Positions 24,954-34,088 of a stretch of DNA of 54,653 bases are shown here, in pieces (the first letter of the stretch is position 1; each line of letters begins with the position of its first letter). The position numbers and the translations under genes were made by a program. Source of the stretch: Desulfobacterium sp. (lineage in GTDB: Bacteria > Desulfobacterota > Desulfobacteria > Desulfobacterales > Desulfobacteraceae). The notes under the pieces are model-generated. The model was given only the letters and a program-made list of their open reading frames with translations. It searched no databases and was not told the DNA's origin. The stretch covers positions 1 through 54,653 of the forward strand of contig JAQYWC010000081.1 of assembly GCA_030145245.1 (NCBI GenBank), in the 5' to 3' direction.

Positions 24954-25751
24954 CTAAACCCTTCCCATGGCAAATCCCTTTGCCATGTGGTTCCTGACAA
25001 ACCAGATCACGAGGGCCCCCGGCACGATGGTGAGGATGCCGGCTGCGGACAGAAGTCCCCAGTCAAGGCCCGAGGCGCTCACGGTCCGGGTCATGATGGC
25101 GGCAATGGGTTTTGCCGACGTTGTGGTGAGGGTCCGTGCAAAGAGAAGCTCCACCCAGGAGAACATGAAACAGAAAAACGCGGTCACCCCGACCCCCGAA
25201 CGAATCAGGGGAATGAAAATCGTGGTAAAAAACCGGGGAAAGGAATACCCGTCTATATAGGCGGTCTCATCAATCTCCTTGGGCACCCCGGACATGAATC
25301 CCTCCAGGATCCACACGGCAAGGGGCACATTGAACAGACAGTGGGCCAGGGCAACGGCGATGTGGGTGTCGATGAGACCCACCGTGGAATAGAGCTGAAA
25401 AAAGGGAAGCAGGAAAACAGCCGCCGGTGCCATGCGGTTGGTCAGAAGCCAGAAAAACATCTGGCCGTCTCCGATGAAGCGGTACCGGGAAAAGGCATAG
25501 GCTGCCGGCAGGGCCGTGGCAAGGGAGATGACCGTGTTCAGGGACACGTAGATGATGGAGTTGATGTACCCGGAATACCAGGAGGCATCGGTGAAGATCT
25601 TCATATAGTTCTCAAAGGTGAAATGCCGGGGATAAAGGGAGAACACGCTCAGGATGTCGGCATTGGTCCGAAGGGACATGTTGAGCATCCAGTAGATGGG
25701 AAGCATCAACAAGATAAAATAGACGATTAGACCTAGGGTTCTTTTTTTCAT
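24954..25751 (-). CDS. glpQ: ABC transporter permease, GlpQ-like (MalG type)
   Basis: A 265-residue inner-membrane permease with six predicted membrane segments. The coupling EAA loop reads EIDETAYIDGYSFPRFFTTIF. It begins KKRTLGLIVYFILLMLPIYWMLNMS, typical of MalG-type subunits. I took ATG 25751, with AGGAG upstream; a GTG one codon earlier is possible. The start overlaps the upstream permease's stop (TGATG), so translation is coupled. With the other permease it forms the transmembrane pathway. The symbol refers to the rhizobial importer and not to the phosphodiesterase of the same name. Confidence 0.88.
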   Translation of the reverse strand: MKKRTLGLIVYFILLMLPIYWMLNMSLRTNADILSVFSLYPRHFTFENYMKIFTDASWYSGYINSIIYVSLNTVISLATALPAAYAFSRYRFIGDGQMFFWLLTNRMAPAAVFLLPFFQLYSTVGLIDTHIAVALAHCLFNVPLAVWILEGFMSGVPKEIDETAYIDGYSFPRFFTTIFIPLIRSGVGVTAFFCFMFSWVELLFARTLTTTSAKPIAAIMTRTVSASGLDWGLLSAAGILTIVPGALVIWFVRNHMAKGFAMGRV

Positions 25752-26620
25752 CACGCCTCTCCTTTTCCAACGTTCTGAAGCACCTGGTAAAACAGCCAGC
25801 TTAAGAGCAGTATGATCAGGAAATAGATGATGGAAAAGGCCGCGGCCGGCCCCAGATCAAACTGCCCCACGGCCACCTTCACAAGATATATGGACAAAAA
25901 AGTGGTGGTATTGCCGGGCCCCCCGCCGGTGAGCACAAAGGGCTCGGCATAGATGAGAAAACTGTCCATGAACCGGAGCAACAGGGCGATGGTCAGGACG
26001 CCCCTCATCTTTGGCAGTTGAATGTATTTAAAGATGGCCCAGGCCGAGGCGCCGTCGATGCGGGCGGCCTGGAAATAGGCCTCGGGAATGGCCCGAAGTC
26101 CGGCGTAGGCAAGCAGCGCCACAAGCGGCGTCCAGTGCCACACCTCCATGAGCATCAGGGTGACCCAGGCATCCGAGGGACTTGCCGTGTGGTCAAAGGC
26201 GATGCCAAGGGCGTTGATTCCGGCACCGAACAGGCCGATGTCCGGGCGGGTGAAAATCATCCAGATGGTGCCGATCACATTCCAGGGAATGAGAAGCGGC
26301 AGTGCCAGCATCACAAGGCTCAAGGAGGCGCCCCACCCTTTTTTCGGCATCATCAGGGCGATGATGATGCCCAGGGGCATCTCAATGAGCAGGACCAGCC
26401 CGGAAAAGATAAACTGACGAACCAGGGCCTCGTGGAGACGCTTGTCCGAGAGCACCTCTTTGAACCATTCCACCCCCACAAACACCCGCTGCCCCGGTCC
26501 GAAAATATCCTGGAGCGAATAGTTCACCACCGTCATCAACGGAATAATGGCACTGAAAGCAACGATGATAAACACCGGCAGCACCAGAAACCAGGCCCTG
26601 TTGTCTTCCCACTTATCCAT
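25751..26620 (-). CDS. glpP: ABC transporter permease, GlpP-like (MalF type)
   Basis: A 289-residue permease with six membrane segments. It starts AWFLVLPVFIIVAFSAIIPLMTVV and contains the EAA loop IPEAYFQAARIDGASAWAIF and a late TGGGPGNTTTFLSIYL motif seen in sugar permeases. It lies 60 bp after the second ATPase gene and overlaps the second permease. It partners GlpQ in the membrane channel. Confidence 0.88.
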   Translation of the reverse strand: MDKWEDNRAWFLVLPVFIIVAFSAIIPLMTVVNYSLQDIFGPGQRVFVGVEWFKEVLSDKRLHEALVRQFIFSGLVLLIEMPLGIIIALMMPKKGWGASLSLVMLALPLLIPWNVIGTIWMIFTRPDIGLFGAGINALGIAFDHTASPSDAWVTLMLMEVWHWTPLVALLAYAGLRAIPEAYFQAARIDGASAWAIFKYIQLPKMRGVLTIALLLRFMDSFLIYAEPFVLTGGGPGNTTTFLSIYLVKVAVGQFDLGPAAAFSIIYFLIILLLSWLFYQVLQNVGKGEA

Positions 26621-26680
26621 AGTTATTTACGCTCCTTCAGGTTATAGTTCCCCGCATTTGAACAGAGCCCATTTTTACAG

Positions 26681-27763
26681 TTATAAGAGCCGGTCATCGC
26701 TGAACAGCCGGATCCAGTCGGTGGGAAACCTGAGCCAGGCCGTCTCTTGCGGCACTGGCTCATCTTCGGCAAGCCGTGCCCGAACCGGATGCCCCCCCAT
26801 AATCGCCGTGAGAATCTTGAAACTGCCCTGGTCTTCCACGGATTTCACCCGGGCCTCGACTCCCTGATCCACTTTCTTGCCATGGACCTCAAGATAGAGG
26901 GGACGGATGCCAAGTTTCAGCTCGCCCGTGGCGGTTCCTGCCACCCCGGCAAGGCGCTCTCCCAGGAAGATTTCAGCATCCCCCACCCGGGCAATCCCGT
27001 TTTCAAGGGCAAAGGGAACAAAGTTCATTCCGGGACTCCCGATGAAATAGCCCACAAACGTATGAACAGGATTTTCAAACAGCTCCTGGGGGGTCCCGAT
27101 CTGGACGATCTCCCCCTCATACATCACGATCACCTTGTCCGCAAAGGTCAGGGCCTCCACCTGGTCGTGGGTGACATATATAAAGGTTAACTTCAGCTGT
27201 TCGTGGATCTCCTTGAGCTTGCACCGGAGTTGCCACTTGAGATTGGGATCGATCACGGTCAGGGGCTCGTCAAAGAGAATGGCGGCAACATCCCTTCGGA
27301 CAAGGCCCCGGCCCAGGGAGATCTTCTGCTTTGCATCGGCGGCAAGGCCTGCCGCCCTCTTTCCAAGAAAAGGGGCAAGGTCCAGGATATCCGCCACCTC
27401 ATGAACCCTTTTTTTCACGTCCTTTTCATTAAAGCCCCTGTTTCGCAACGGGAATGCAAGGTTATCAAACACCGACATGGTGTCATATAGGACGGGAAAC
27501 TGAAACACCTGGGCAATGTTGCGCTTTTCCGGCGGAAGACGGGTGACATCCCGGCCGTCAAACAGGATCCGGCCCCGGCTCGGGGTGAGAAGCCCTGAGA
27601 TGACATTAAGCAGGGTTGTCTTGCCGCAGCCCGAAGGCCCGAGCAGGGCATAGGCCCCGCCATCCTGCCACACATTGTGAATCCGTTTCAGTGCATAATC
27701 GGACACTTCCCTGGGGTCGGCCATATAGGCGTGGGCAATTTCTTCCAGATCGATCTGAGCCAT
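26681..27763 (-). CDS. glpT: ABC transporter ATPase, GlpT-like, with degenerate signature motif
   Basis: A 360-residue CUT1-type ATPase with a C-terminal TOBE-like regulatory region from about residue 240. Walker A GPSGCGKTT lies at 42-50, the Q-loop at QVFQFP, Walker B ILFDEP near 162-167 and the switch His199 in YVTHDQ. The signature that should read LSGGQ is instead LAADAKQ (140-146). This ATPase supplies a good nucleotide face but a poor signature, complementing its partner. The symbol follows the rhizobial glycerol importer and is not the glycerol-3-phosphate antiporter. Confidence 0.88.
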   Translation of the reverse strand: MAQIDLEEIAHAYMADPREVSDYALKRIHNVWQDGGAYALLGPSGCGKTTLLNVISGLLTPSRGRILFDGRDVTRLPPEKRNIAQVFQFPVLYDTMSVFDNLAFPLRNRGFNEKDVKKRVHEVADILDLAPFLGKRAAGLAADAKQKISLGRGLVRRDVAAILFDEPLTVIDPNLKWQLRCKLKEIHEQLKLTFIYVTHDQVEALTFADKVIVMYEGEIVQIGTPQELFENPVHTFVGYFIGSPGMNFVPFALENGIARVGDAEIFLGERLAGVAGTATGELKLGIRPLYLEVHGKKVDQGVEARVKSVEDQGSFKILTAIMGGHPVRARLAEDEPVPQETAWLRFPTDWIRLFSDDRLL

Positions 27764-27797
27764 GGATCTTCCTTTTTTTTAGCGTAACTTTCGGATG

Positions 27798-28886
27798 TCA
27801 GCTTTGATGAAAAGGATCGGGGGACAGCACCAGGTCTCCGGACCCGGTAAAAACGAAAAAGCGGGCCGGATTCACAAAAACCGAGGTTTCCGATCCGATC
27901 CTGGCGGAGCGCACCCCCACCTCCTGGACCACCAGCCTTGAACCGAAACAATCCACATGGATAAAGGTTTCCGAACCGTTGATCTCGGCAAGCTTGATCC
28001 TTGCCGTCAATTCCATGTCAAGCTTGTTTCGCCGGCCAAGGGAGAGGTTGTTGGATCTTACCCCCAGGGTGTAACGGCCGGGCGTCAACCCCTTCAGATG
28101 CCCGGTCATGGGGATGCTAAGGCCGGATTTAAGGGTCAGGGTATTTGCGTCCACCCGGCAGTCAAGGTAGTTGATGGGGGGATCGCTGAACACCTCGGCC
28201 ACCTTGAGGTTGGCCGGGTTCCGGTACACCTGGGTGGTGGGCCCGGTCTGGATAACCCGTCCCCCATCAAGGACAACGATGCTGCCGCCGAACTTCAGGG
28301 CCTCCCCGGGTTCGGTGGTGGTATAGACCACCATGGCATCCCGCTGCCGGAAAATCTCCTGGAGCTCGGTCTGGAGCTCCTCCCGCAATTTATAATCCAG
28401 GTTCACAAGGGGTTCGTCCAACAGCAGAAGCTGGGCATCCTTGACAAGGGCCCGTGCAATGGCCGTCCGCTGCTGCTGGCCGCCGGACAGCTCGGCCGGC
28501 ATCCGGTGGAGCATCCCTGTCAGGTGGAGAACCTTTGCAACCTCCATCACCCGCTTCTTTATTTGATCCCTGGGCATGCCTGCCACCTTAAGGGGAGAGG
28601 CGATGTTGTCAAAGATGGTAAAGGAGGGATAGTTGATGAACTGCTGGTACACCATGGCAATACTTCGTTTTCTCACCGACACCCCGGTGACATCTTTGTC
28701 GTCCACGAGAATGGCCCCCCGGGTGGGCCGGTCAAGTCCAGCCATGATGCGCAACAGCGACGTTTTCCCGGACAGGGTTCGGCCGAGGACTACGGTTCTG
28801 GATCCTGATTCAATGGTGAGATCAATGCCGGAGAGATGAATCTCCCCGTCCACGGACTTATGGAGGTTCTGAAGGGATAATCCCAT
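27798..28886 (-). CDS. glpS: ABC transporter ATPase, GlpS-like, lacking the switch histidine
   Basis: A 362-residue ATPase. Walker A is GRTLSGKT (35-42), unusual at its third to fifth positions but with Gly-Lys-Thr intact. The signature LSGGQ is canonical (133-137), as is Walker B LLLLDEP (153-159). The switch region reads YTTTEPGEA, with Thr191 where the catalytic His should be. A TOBE-like C-terminal domain follows. It is the first gene of the operon. Together with GlpT-like it should form a heterodimer with only one fully equipped ATP site. Confidence 0.88.
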   Translation of the reverse strand: MGLSLQNLHKSVDGEIHLSGIDLTIESGSRTVVLGRTLSGKTSLLRIMAGLDRPTRGAILVDDKDVTGVSVRKRSIAMVYQQFINYPSFTIFDNIASPLKVAGMPRDQIKKRVMEVAKVLHLTGMLHRMPAELSGGQQQRTAIARALVKDAQLLLLDEPLVNLDYKLREELQTELQEIFRQRDAMVVYTTTEPGEALKFGGSIVVLDGGRVIQTGPTTQVYRNPANLKVAEVFSDPPINYLDCRVDANTLTLKSGLSIPMTGHLKGLTPGRYTLGVRSNNLSLGRRNKLDMELTARIKLAEINGSETFIHVDCFGSRLVVQEVGVRSARIGSETSVFVNPARFFVFTGSGDLVLSPDPFHQS

Positions 28887-29133
28887 TGCCTGTCTCCATG
28901 GGTCAAATATTTATGGTTCATTCCTGGTCTTGAAACCTTGTGGGGGGTATAGCACAGGGTGTGCTCAAATAAACCGCTAACACTAAAGTGATCATTTTTC
29001 AATAGTTTTTTCCCAACGAACCACCTGTCTTGGATGGACAACATCTCCTCCATGCCGGGAAACCGGGGGGCAATTAACCTTGCACAAGTAATATATTCTG
29101 TGATATTTGTACTCGATTTAGACATCCAGGTTT

Positions 29134-29139
29134 TATAAT
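29134..29139 (+). promoter_or_regulatory. Candidate -10 box for the kdsB operon
   Basis: TATAAT lies 23 bp before the kdsB start. No convincing -35 box is found at 16-18 bp. The 275-bp spacer between the two divergent operons is otherwise featureless to me. Confidence 0.3.
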
Positions 29140-29161
29140 TATAAAAGGAACGACTGCAAAT

Positions 29162-29893
29162 ATGAGCATTGCTGTAATACCATCTAGATTCGGTTCAAAA
29201 CGATTCAATGGAAAGCCCCTGGCACCGATCGCAGGGAAGCCCATGATTCAGAGGGTTTATGAGCAAGCAAGCAAGGCCAAAAACATTGACAGAGTGATTG
29301 TTGCAACCGATGACGACCGCATACTCAAGGTTGTTGAAGGGTTTGGCGGAGAGGCTGTCATGACATCCTCCGACCTCAGATCCGGAACAGACAGGGTTGC
29401 TGAAACAGCCAATATTCTCAACCTCGGTCCCAACGAAATCGTTGTCAACATTCAAGGCGACCAGCCTCTTTTCGACTCTGAATGCCTTGATCAGTTAGTG
29501 GCACCGTTCCAGGCAGATCCTGAACTGACCATCTCCACCCTTGCGGTGAAGATCAAAGAGAAAACCGACGCTTCAGACCCGGGAAATGTGAAGGTGACCT
29601 TTGATAAGAATGGGTTTGCCCTCTATTTTTCACGGGCAGAGATTCCCTATGTAAGAGACAAAGGCACAGCGGTTGACATCTACAAGCATCTTGGATTTTA
29701 TGCCTACAAGAAAAGTTTTGTAGATAAGATCTCAGCGCTTCCCGATTCCACCCTGGAATCCGTTGAAAAACTGGAGCAGCTCAGGGTTCTGGAATACGGT
29801 CATAGAATCAAAGTCGTCATTACAGAGCATGACTCTCCAAGTGTTGACCGGCCCGAAGATATCCCGCCCATAGAAAAAAGCATTCGAGCGTAA
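29162..29893 (+). CDS. kdsB: 3-deoxy-manno-octulosonate cytidylyltransferase (CMP-Kdo synthetase)
   Basis: A 243-residue enzyme joining CTP and Kdo to make CMP-Kdo, the donor for the waaA product encoded earlier in the window. The N-terminal nucleotide-binding motif is IPSRFGSKRFNGKPLAPIAGKPMI; ATDDDRI and NIQGDQPLFD carry the metal-binding Asp residues; YFSRAEIPYVR and HLGFYAYKKSF are family blocks. AAAAGGAACG is the SD. It opens the plus-strand arm of the LPS locus. Confidence 0.95.
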   Translation: MSIAVIPSRFGSKRFNGKPLAPIAGKPMIQRVYEQASKAKNIDRVIVATDDDRILKVVEGFGGEAVMTSSDLRSGTDRVAETANILNLGPNEIVVNIQGDQPLFDSECLDQLVAPFQADPELTISTLAVKIKEKTDASDPGNVKVTFDKNGFALYFSRAEIPYVRDKGTAVDIYKHLGFYAYKKSFVDKISALPDSTLESVEKLEQLRVLEYGHRIKVVITEHDSPSVDRPEDIPPIEKSIRA

Positions 29894-29898
29894 TCACC

Positions 29899-30579
29899 GT
29901 GTCCAATATCCATACAAGGGTTCATCGTTCCTACTCGTTTGGCTCTGTCCATGCTCTGAGCACCGCAAGCCTGGACATTCTGATCGATATTTTCCATTCC
30001 CCCCCAAACCATGAAACAGAGATACTTGAGGGAAGGGTCCCCCCCCGGTTTGCAGTCATACCCGAAGCAGGTCCTGTTGTGATAAAAGCCTATAAACGGG
30101 GCGGCTTGATCTCCCGGATCAATAACGACCGGTATTTAAAGGTTGGCCGGATCAGATCCAGAAGAGAGTTTGAATTTATGCTTGCTGCGGAACAAGCCGG
30201 GGTAAGGGTGCCTGCACCCGTGGCATATGCTAGCACAGGCTTTCCATTCTACAGAACATGGCTGATAACAAAAGAGATCAAAGAACACCGCTCTTTTGTA
30301 AAATTGTGCCTTACGGATAAGGAACAGGCCCTGGCCCTTATTCCGGAAATTTCACGTAACATAAACAGCCTGATAAGAAACAAGATCCATCATGTCGATC
30401 TTCATCCGGGAAATGTTCTCATTGATGGCAACAATAAAATTTACATCATTGATTTCGACAAAGCCCGCCTTTATTCAAAAACAAAAACCAGGCTGGCGAT
30501 AACCTATCAACAACGATGGTCACGGGCGGTTCACAAATACAAACTACCGGAAGCGTTAGCAGCCTTGAAAATTGGATAG
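29899..30579 (+). CDS. kdkA: Kdo kinase-like LPS kinase (KdkA family)
   Basis: A 226-residue protein kinase-fold enzyme. The Haemophilus KdkA pattern is clear: YKRGGLISRINNDRY (compare the Tyr-Arg-Gly-Gly-Leu-Trp motif), RREFEFMLAAEQAGVRVPAPVA, the catalytic loop HHVDLHPGNVLID and the metal-binding IIDFDKAR. KdkA phosphorylates Kdo in the inner core. It starts at GTG 29899, five bases after the kdsB stop, so it is in the same operon. A kinase for Kdo right after the gene that activates Kdo is a sensible pairing. Confidence 0.85.
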   Translation: MSNIHTRVHRSYSFGSVHALSTASLDILIDIFHSPPNHETEILEGRVPPRFAVIPEAGPVVIKAYKRGGLISRINNDRYLKVGRIRSRREFEFMLAAEQAGVRVPAPVAYASTGFPFYRTWLITKEIKEHRSFVKLCLTDKEQALALIPEISRNINSLIRNKIHHVDLHPGNVLIDGNNKIYIIDFDKARLYSKTKTRLAITYQQRWSRAVHKYKLPEALAALKIG

Positions 30580-30616
30580 GCATGGTTCAGGCAATTGTAA
30601 GAACTAAGGATACAAC

Positions 30617-31582
30617 TTGAAAATTTTAATAATAAAACTTGGCGCGCTGGGTGATGTGATCAACACCTTTCCGCTTGTTGTAAATTTAAAAAAATATCTT
30701 AACGCCGAGATTGACTGGCTTGTTGCGCCGTTAAGCTACCCCCTTGTTGCCAACCACCCGTGTGTGGATACCGCCATTTTGTTTGACAAGAACCGGGTAA
30801 GGCTCTCCCTGCCCTGTGCACTGAAAGAGATCAGGACAAAAGAGTACGACATCACCCTGGATCTCCAGAGGATCCTTAAATCCGGCCTGTTTTCCATGGC
30901 ATCCAAAAGCGCCAACCGCGTGGGTTTTAACAAGGAACGATGCAAAGAGATGACATGGCTGTTTCCCTTTGACAGGATACCGCCCTCTGATCCCCAGGCC
31001 CATATGCTCAACCAGTATCTGGAGTTTGGCACCCACCTGAATCTGCCGGACAATGACGTATCATGGATGATTCCGCGAATAGCAAAAAAGCTGCCCGGTC
31101 TTCCGGAGAAATACCTTGTACTGAATGTCGGCGCATCCAGGCCCGTAAAACAATGGGCCCCGGAGTATTTTGCAGCGCTCGCAGATAAAATCAATGAAAA
31201 GTTTCATCTGCAGCCGGTTCTCACAGGCGGTCCTGAAGATATAAACACCGGGAAGCAAATTAAAGAGAAAACCAACAGCAATATCATCGATCTTACAGGC
31301 AGGACATCAATTCTCCAACTGGTTGAGGTGATAGCGGAGGCCCAATGCGTCATCTCCTGTGATACCGGTGCAATGCACCTTGCGTCAGCCCTTGGAACCG
31401 ATTTGATTGCCCTCTTCGGCCCAACCGACCCAAGACGCACAGGTCCCTTTCGAGGCAGGGTCATACAAAAGGAACTATCCTGCGCGTGCCTGCCGTGCAA
31501 CAAACGAAAATGCAAAGATCCCCGGTGCATGGATGCAATAAAACCGGAAGATGTCTGCCAAGAGCTTGAATCACTCATATAG
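30617..31582 (+). CDS. GT9 heptosyltransferase-family protein
   Basis: A 321-residue ADP-heptose:LPS heptosyltransferase-type enzyme. Motifs are ILIIKLGALGDVINTFP at the start, VLNVGASRPVKQW for donor binding, VLTGGPEDINTGK, IDLTGRTSILQLVEVI and the CDTGAMHLASALGTDLIALFGPTDP block. The Cys cluster CACLPCNKRKC and C near the C-terminus is common in GT9 enzymes. It is either heptosyltransferase I or III; the second GT9 at 38502-39503 is the other copy. The start is a TTG at 30617. Confidence 0.88.
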   Translation: MKILIIKLGALGDVINTFPLVVNLKKYLNAEIDWLVAPLSYPLVANHPCVDTAILFDKNRVRLSLPCALKEIRTKEYDITLDLQRILKSGLFSMASKSANRVGFNKERCKEMTWLFPFDRIPPSDPQAHMLNQYLEFGTHLNLPDNDVSWMIPRIAKKLPGLPEKYLVLNVGASRPVKQWAPEYFAALADKINEKFHLQPVLTGGPEDINTGKQIKEKTNSNIIDLTGRTSILQLVEVIAEAQCVISCDTGAMHLASALGTDLIALFGPTDPRRTGPFRGRVIQKELSCACLPCNKRKCKDPRCMDAIKPEDVCQELESLI

Positions 31583-31591
31583 GAATATACA

Positions 31592-32470
31592 ATGCCTGAT
31601 CCCAAAGTAACCCTGCTCATTCCAAATTACAAAACACCGGATCTGACCAAGCTGTGTCTGCGTCTCATTCGAAAGCACACAGATCCCAAGCTGATCCATG
31701 TCATTGTTATTGACAACAATTCCCAGGATGAATCCCTGGAATATTTACGCTCCCTTACCTGGATCGAGCTTATTGAAAGAACGGTGATCCCGGGTGAGAG
31801 TCCGTCCCTGTCCCACTCACGGGCCCTTGATCTCGCCCTTGAAAGGGTAAAGACCCCCTATGTTCTTTCAATTCATACGGACACCCTGGTAAAGGATTCA
31901 GGCTGGCTCGAAGCCTTGCTCACCACCATAGAAAAGGATACTGATATTGCCGGTGTGGGATCCTGGAAACTAGAGGAAAGCCCGTCCCTTGGAAAACGAA
32001 TCTGGAAATTGGTTGAGTTTTCCGTAAGGGCTGCCACATGCCGCATGACCGGGAACAAAAAAAAGCTGAAAGAGGTTCAACTCCAGAAGAACAGCCGTTA
32101 CTACAGCTTGTTTCAAAGCAACAGTGATGACCTGAACACAAATGGCAGTGACTATTTTTATCTTCGGAGTCATTGTGCCCTCTACCGCATGGATCTCATA
32201 AAAAAATACAATCTCACCTTTACCGGAGGGAATGAAACCGCCGGCAACCTGATGCACAGCCTTCTTACGAAAAAAGGTCATCGGATGATCTTTCTTTCAG
32301 CCGGTTTTTTAAGCAGGTTCCTTGTTCATCTCAACCATGCCACCATGGTCCTGAATCCGGAACTCGGTTGCAGCAGCAAAACGATTCGAAAAGGATTAAA
32401 ACGGTGTCAAACTGAGCTCAAGCGCCTCGATTCAGATAAGATATTAAACAACAACTCCCTGGACCTCTGA
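31592..32470 (+). CDS. GT2-family glycosyltransferase
   Basis: A 292-residue GT-A fold enzyme. The N-terminus VTLLIPNYKTPDLTKLC and VIDNNSQDESLEYL are typical of GT2. The DxD-like metal site is IHTDTLV. The C-terminal half is divergent. It is cytoplasmic or peripheral and adds a sugar, probably to the LPS core given the flanking genes. It begins 9 bp after the GT9 stop. Confidence 0.85.
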   Translation: MPDPKVTLLIPNYKTPDLTKLCLRLIRKHTDPKLIHVIVIDNNSQDESLEYLRSLTWIELIERTVIPGESPSLSHSRALDLALERVKTPYVLSIHTDTLVKDSGWLEALLTTIEKDTDIAGVGSWKLEESPSLGKRIWKLVEFSVRAATCRMTGNKKKLKEVQLQKNSRYYSLFQSNSDDLNTNGSDYFYLRSHCALYRMDLIKKYNLTFTGGNETAGNLMHSLLTKKGHRMIFLSAGFLSRFLVHLNHATMVLNPELGCSSKTIRKGLKRCQTELKRLDSDKILNNNSLDL

Positions 32471-32522
32471 TTCAAAAAAAGGCTGGCTCACCATTAATAC
32501 ATTATTTTTTCAAAAGGGTTTC

Positions 32523-34061
32523 TTGCCAAAAGATTTAGATGAAACATCATTGAACAGGCTCTGCCTTGGAATTCCAATAGCGGTTTCCCTGTTGGTGAAA
32601 TTGATTCTTTTATCAATCCTGCACCAGGATGCCATCAACATGGACGGCATCCTGTATATTAACGCAGCCAGACAATATGCAGCGGGCAACATGGCAGCAG
32701 GCCTTGCCATCTATCCCATGCCGGCCTACCCCATGTTGATCGCATTGACCCACACCATCATCCCGAACTGGATCATCGCAGGCTATTTTATTTCCGTCAT
32801 CAGCATGGTGCTTGCCACAATCCCCCTGTACCAGTTGACAAAAAACATGTTTGGAATGAAAGAGGCGTTCTGGGCCTCTCTTATTTTCGCCCTTCTGCCC
32901 AAGATGAATGCATGGGCGCTTTATGTGAGCCGGGACCCGCTTTTTCTACTGATATCCGCCTGGTTCGTCTATGTTGGACTGAAATCGAGCCGGAAAACCG
33001 ACCTTTTTCTGTTTGGAACAACCTTTGTCCTGGCCTGGATCTCCATACTCATCAGGATAGAAGGATTAATTTTTATTTTTTTCTACGCAGGCGTTTTGCT
33101 ATATCGTGCCGTTACAGCAACCGACCACAAAGGCCGGTACTATTTAAAGCTCCTGATCTGGGTGGGAATCCCCCTGGGGATCGGTCTTACCACACTGGGT
33201 TTCATGGGCTTTCACGATATTGGCGTAAATAGATTTGACCAGGTATATCTCTGGTCAGTCTCGCTGTTTAATGGCGATTTCCTCAACAGATATTTCCAGA
33301 TTTACCATTTTTTTTCAGAGGCGGAAAAGCATCCGCCGTTTTCAGGGTGGCATTACAATTTTGCCGCCCTTTCAAGGCACTACCTGCTTGCCATCTATAT
33401 GATGGGGTTAATGGAAATACTGTTAAAACTAATATTTCCACTCTCATGTATCCCCCTTTACATTGCACTGAAAGAGCGATTCACAGCACAGGGAAAGTTT
33501 ATCCTCTGGTTGTGCTTTCTCTTTATCGGGGTTGTTTATTGTTCCATCCTGACACGGGATTTTGTTGCAACACGCTTTTTAATGATGCCGGCATTTCTGC
33601 TTCTTCCATGGGTCGGGGCCGGAACAAACAAACTATGGATTAAGGGAACCGGCGCTCCCCATAAAACCCTCACGCTAATAATAGTGTTTTCCCTGATACT
33701 GGCTCCGGCAGTGAAGACCCTTAGCTTGATAGGGCTCAATGACAACACAATTCCCTGTGCAGTCAAATGGCTTGCAGAAAACAACTCCACAGAAAACATG
33801 CACATTGTGACAAATGACAAGAAAGTCCCTTTTTATGCAGGCATGGAAACCGAAAATAAGCCCAACTGGAACATTCAAGTATACGAGAACAATGATCTTA
33901 AAGCCCTTCAAACCTTTGCCATGGATCAAAAAGCAACCATCATAATCCTGAAAAGACGATTCAAAAAGGACCATGATATGCCCGGCTTCGATTTTTATGA
34001 AAAAATCGCCACATTTGTCAACGGAGCAAAGGACACATCCATCTACGCTCGAAAACCTTAA
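32523..34061 (+). CDS. GT-C membrane glycosyltransferase (GT39/ArnT-like)
   Basis: A 512-residue protein with about ten to twelve membrane segments and a soluble C-terminal tail (from about residue 410). The first periplasmic loop has QDAINMDGILYINAARQY with the acidic residues expected for catalysis in GT-C enzymes, and YVSRDPLFLL follows. Such enzymes use a lipid-linked sugar donor on the periplasmic face. Acceptors include lipid A and LPS core; in this locus an LPS modification is the best guess. The start is TTG 32523. Confidence 0.8.
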   Translation: MPKDLDETSLNRLCLGIPIAVSLLVKLILLSILHQDAINMDGILYINAARQYAAGNMAAGLAIYPMPAYPMLIALTHTIIPNWIIAGYFISVISMVLATIPLYQLTKNMFGMKEAFWASLIFALLPKMNAWALYVSRDPLFLLISAWFVYVGLKSSRKTDLFLFGTTFVLAWISILIRIEGLIFIFFYAGVLLYRAVTATDHKGRYYLKLLIWVGIPLGIGLTTLGFMGFHDIGVNRFDQVYLWSVSLFNGDFLNRYFQIYHFFSEAEKHPPFSGWHYNFAALSRHYLLAIYMMGLMEILLKLIFPLSCIPLYIALKERFTAQGKFILWLCFLFIGVVYCSILTRDFVATRFLMMPAFLLLPWVGAGTNKLWIKGTGAPHKTLTLIIVFSLILAPAVKTLSLIGLNDNTIPCAVKWLAENNSTENMHIVTNDKKVPFYAGMETENKPNWNIQVYENNDLKALQTFAMDQKATIIILKRRFKKDHDMPGFDFYEKIATFVNGAKDTSIYARKP

Positions 34062-34088
34062 CGGACCACAAGAACCAGGCAACCTAAG

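Noticed and set aside
24049-24957. Plus-strand frame of 302 codons over the GlpV/DUF2160 junction
   Set aside because: It is antisense to two well-supported genes and low in recognisable structure.
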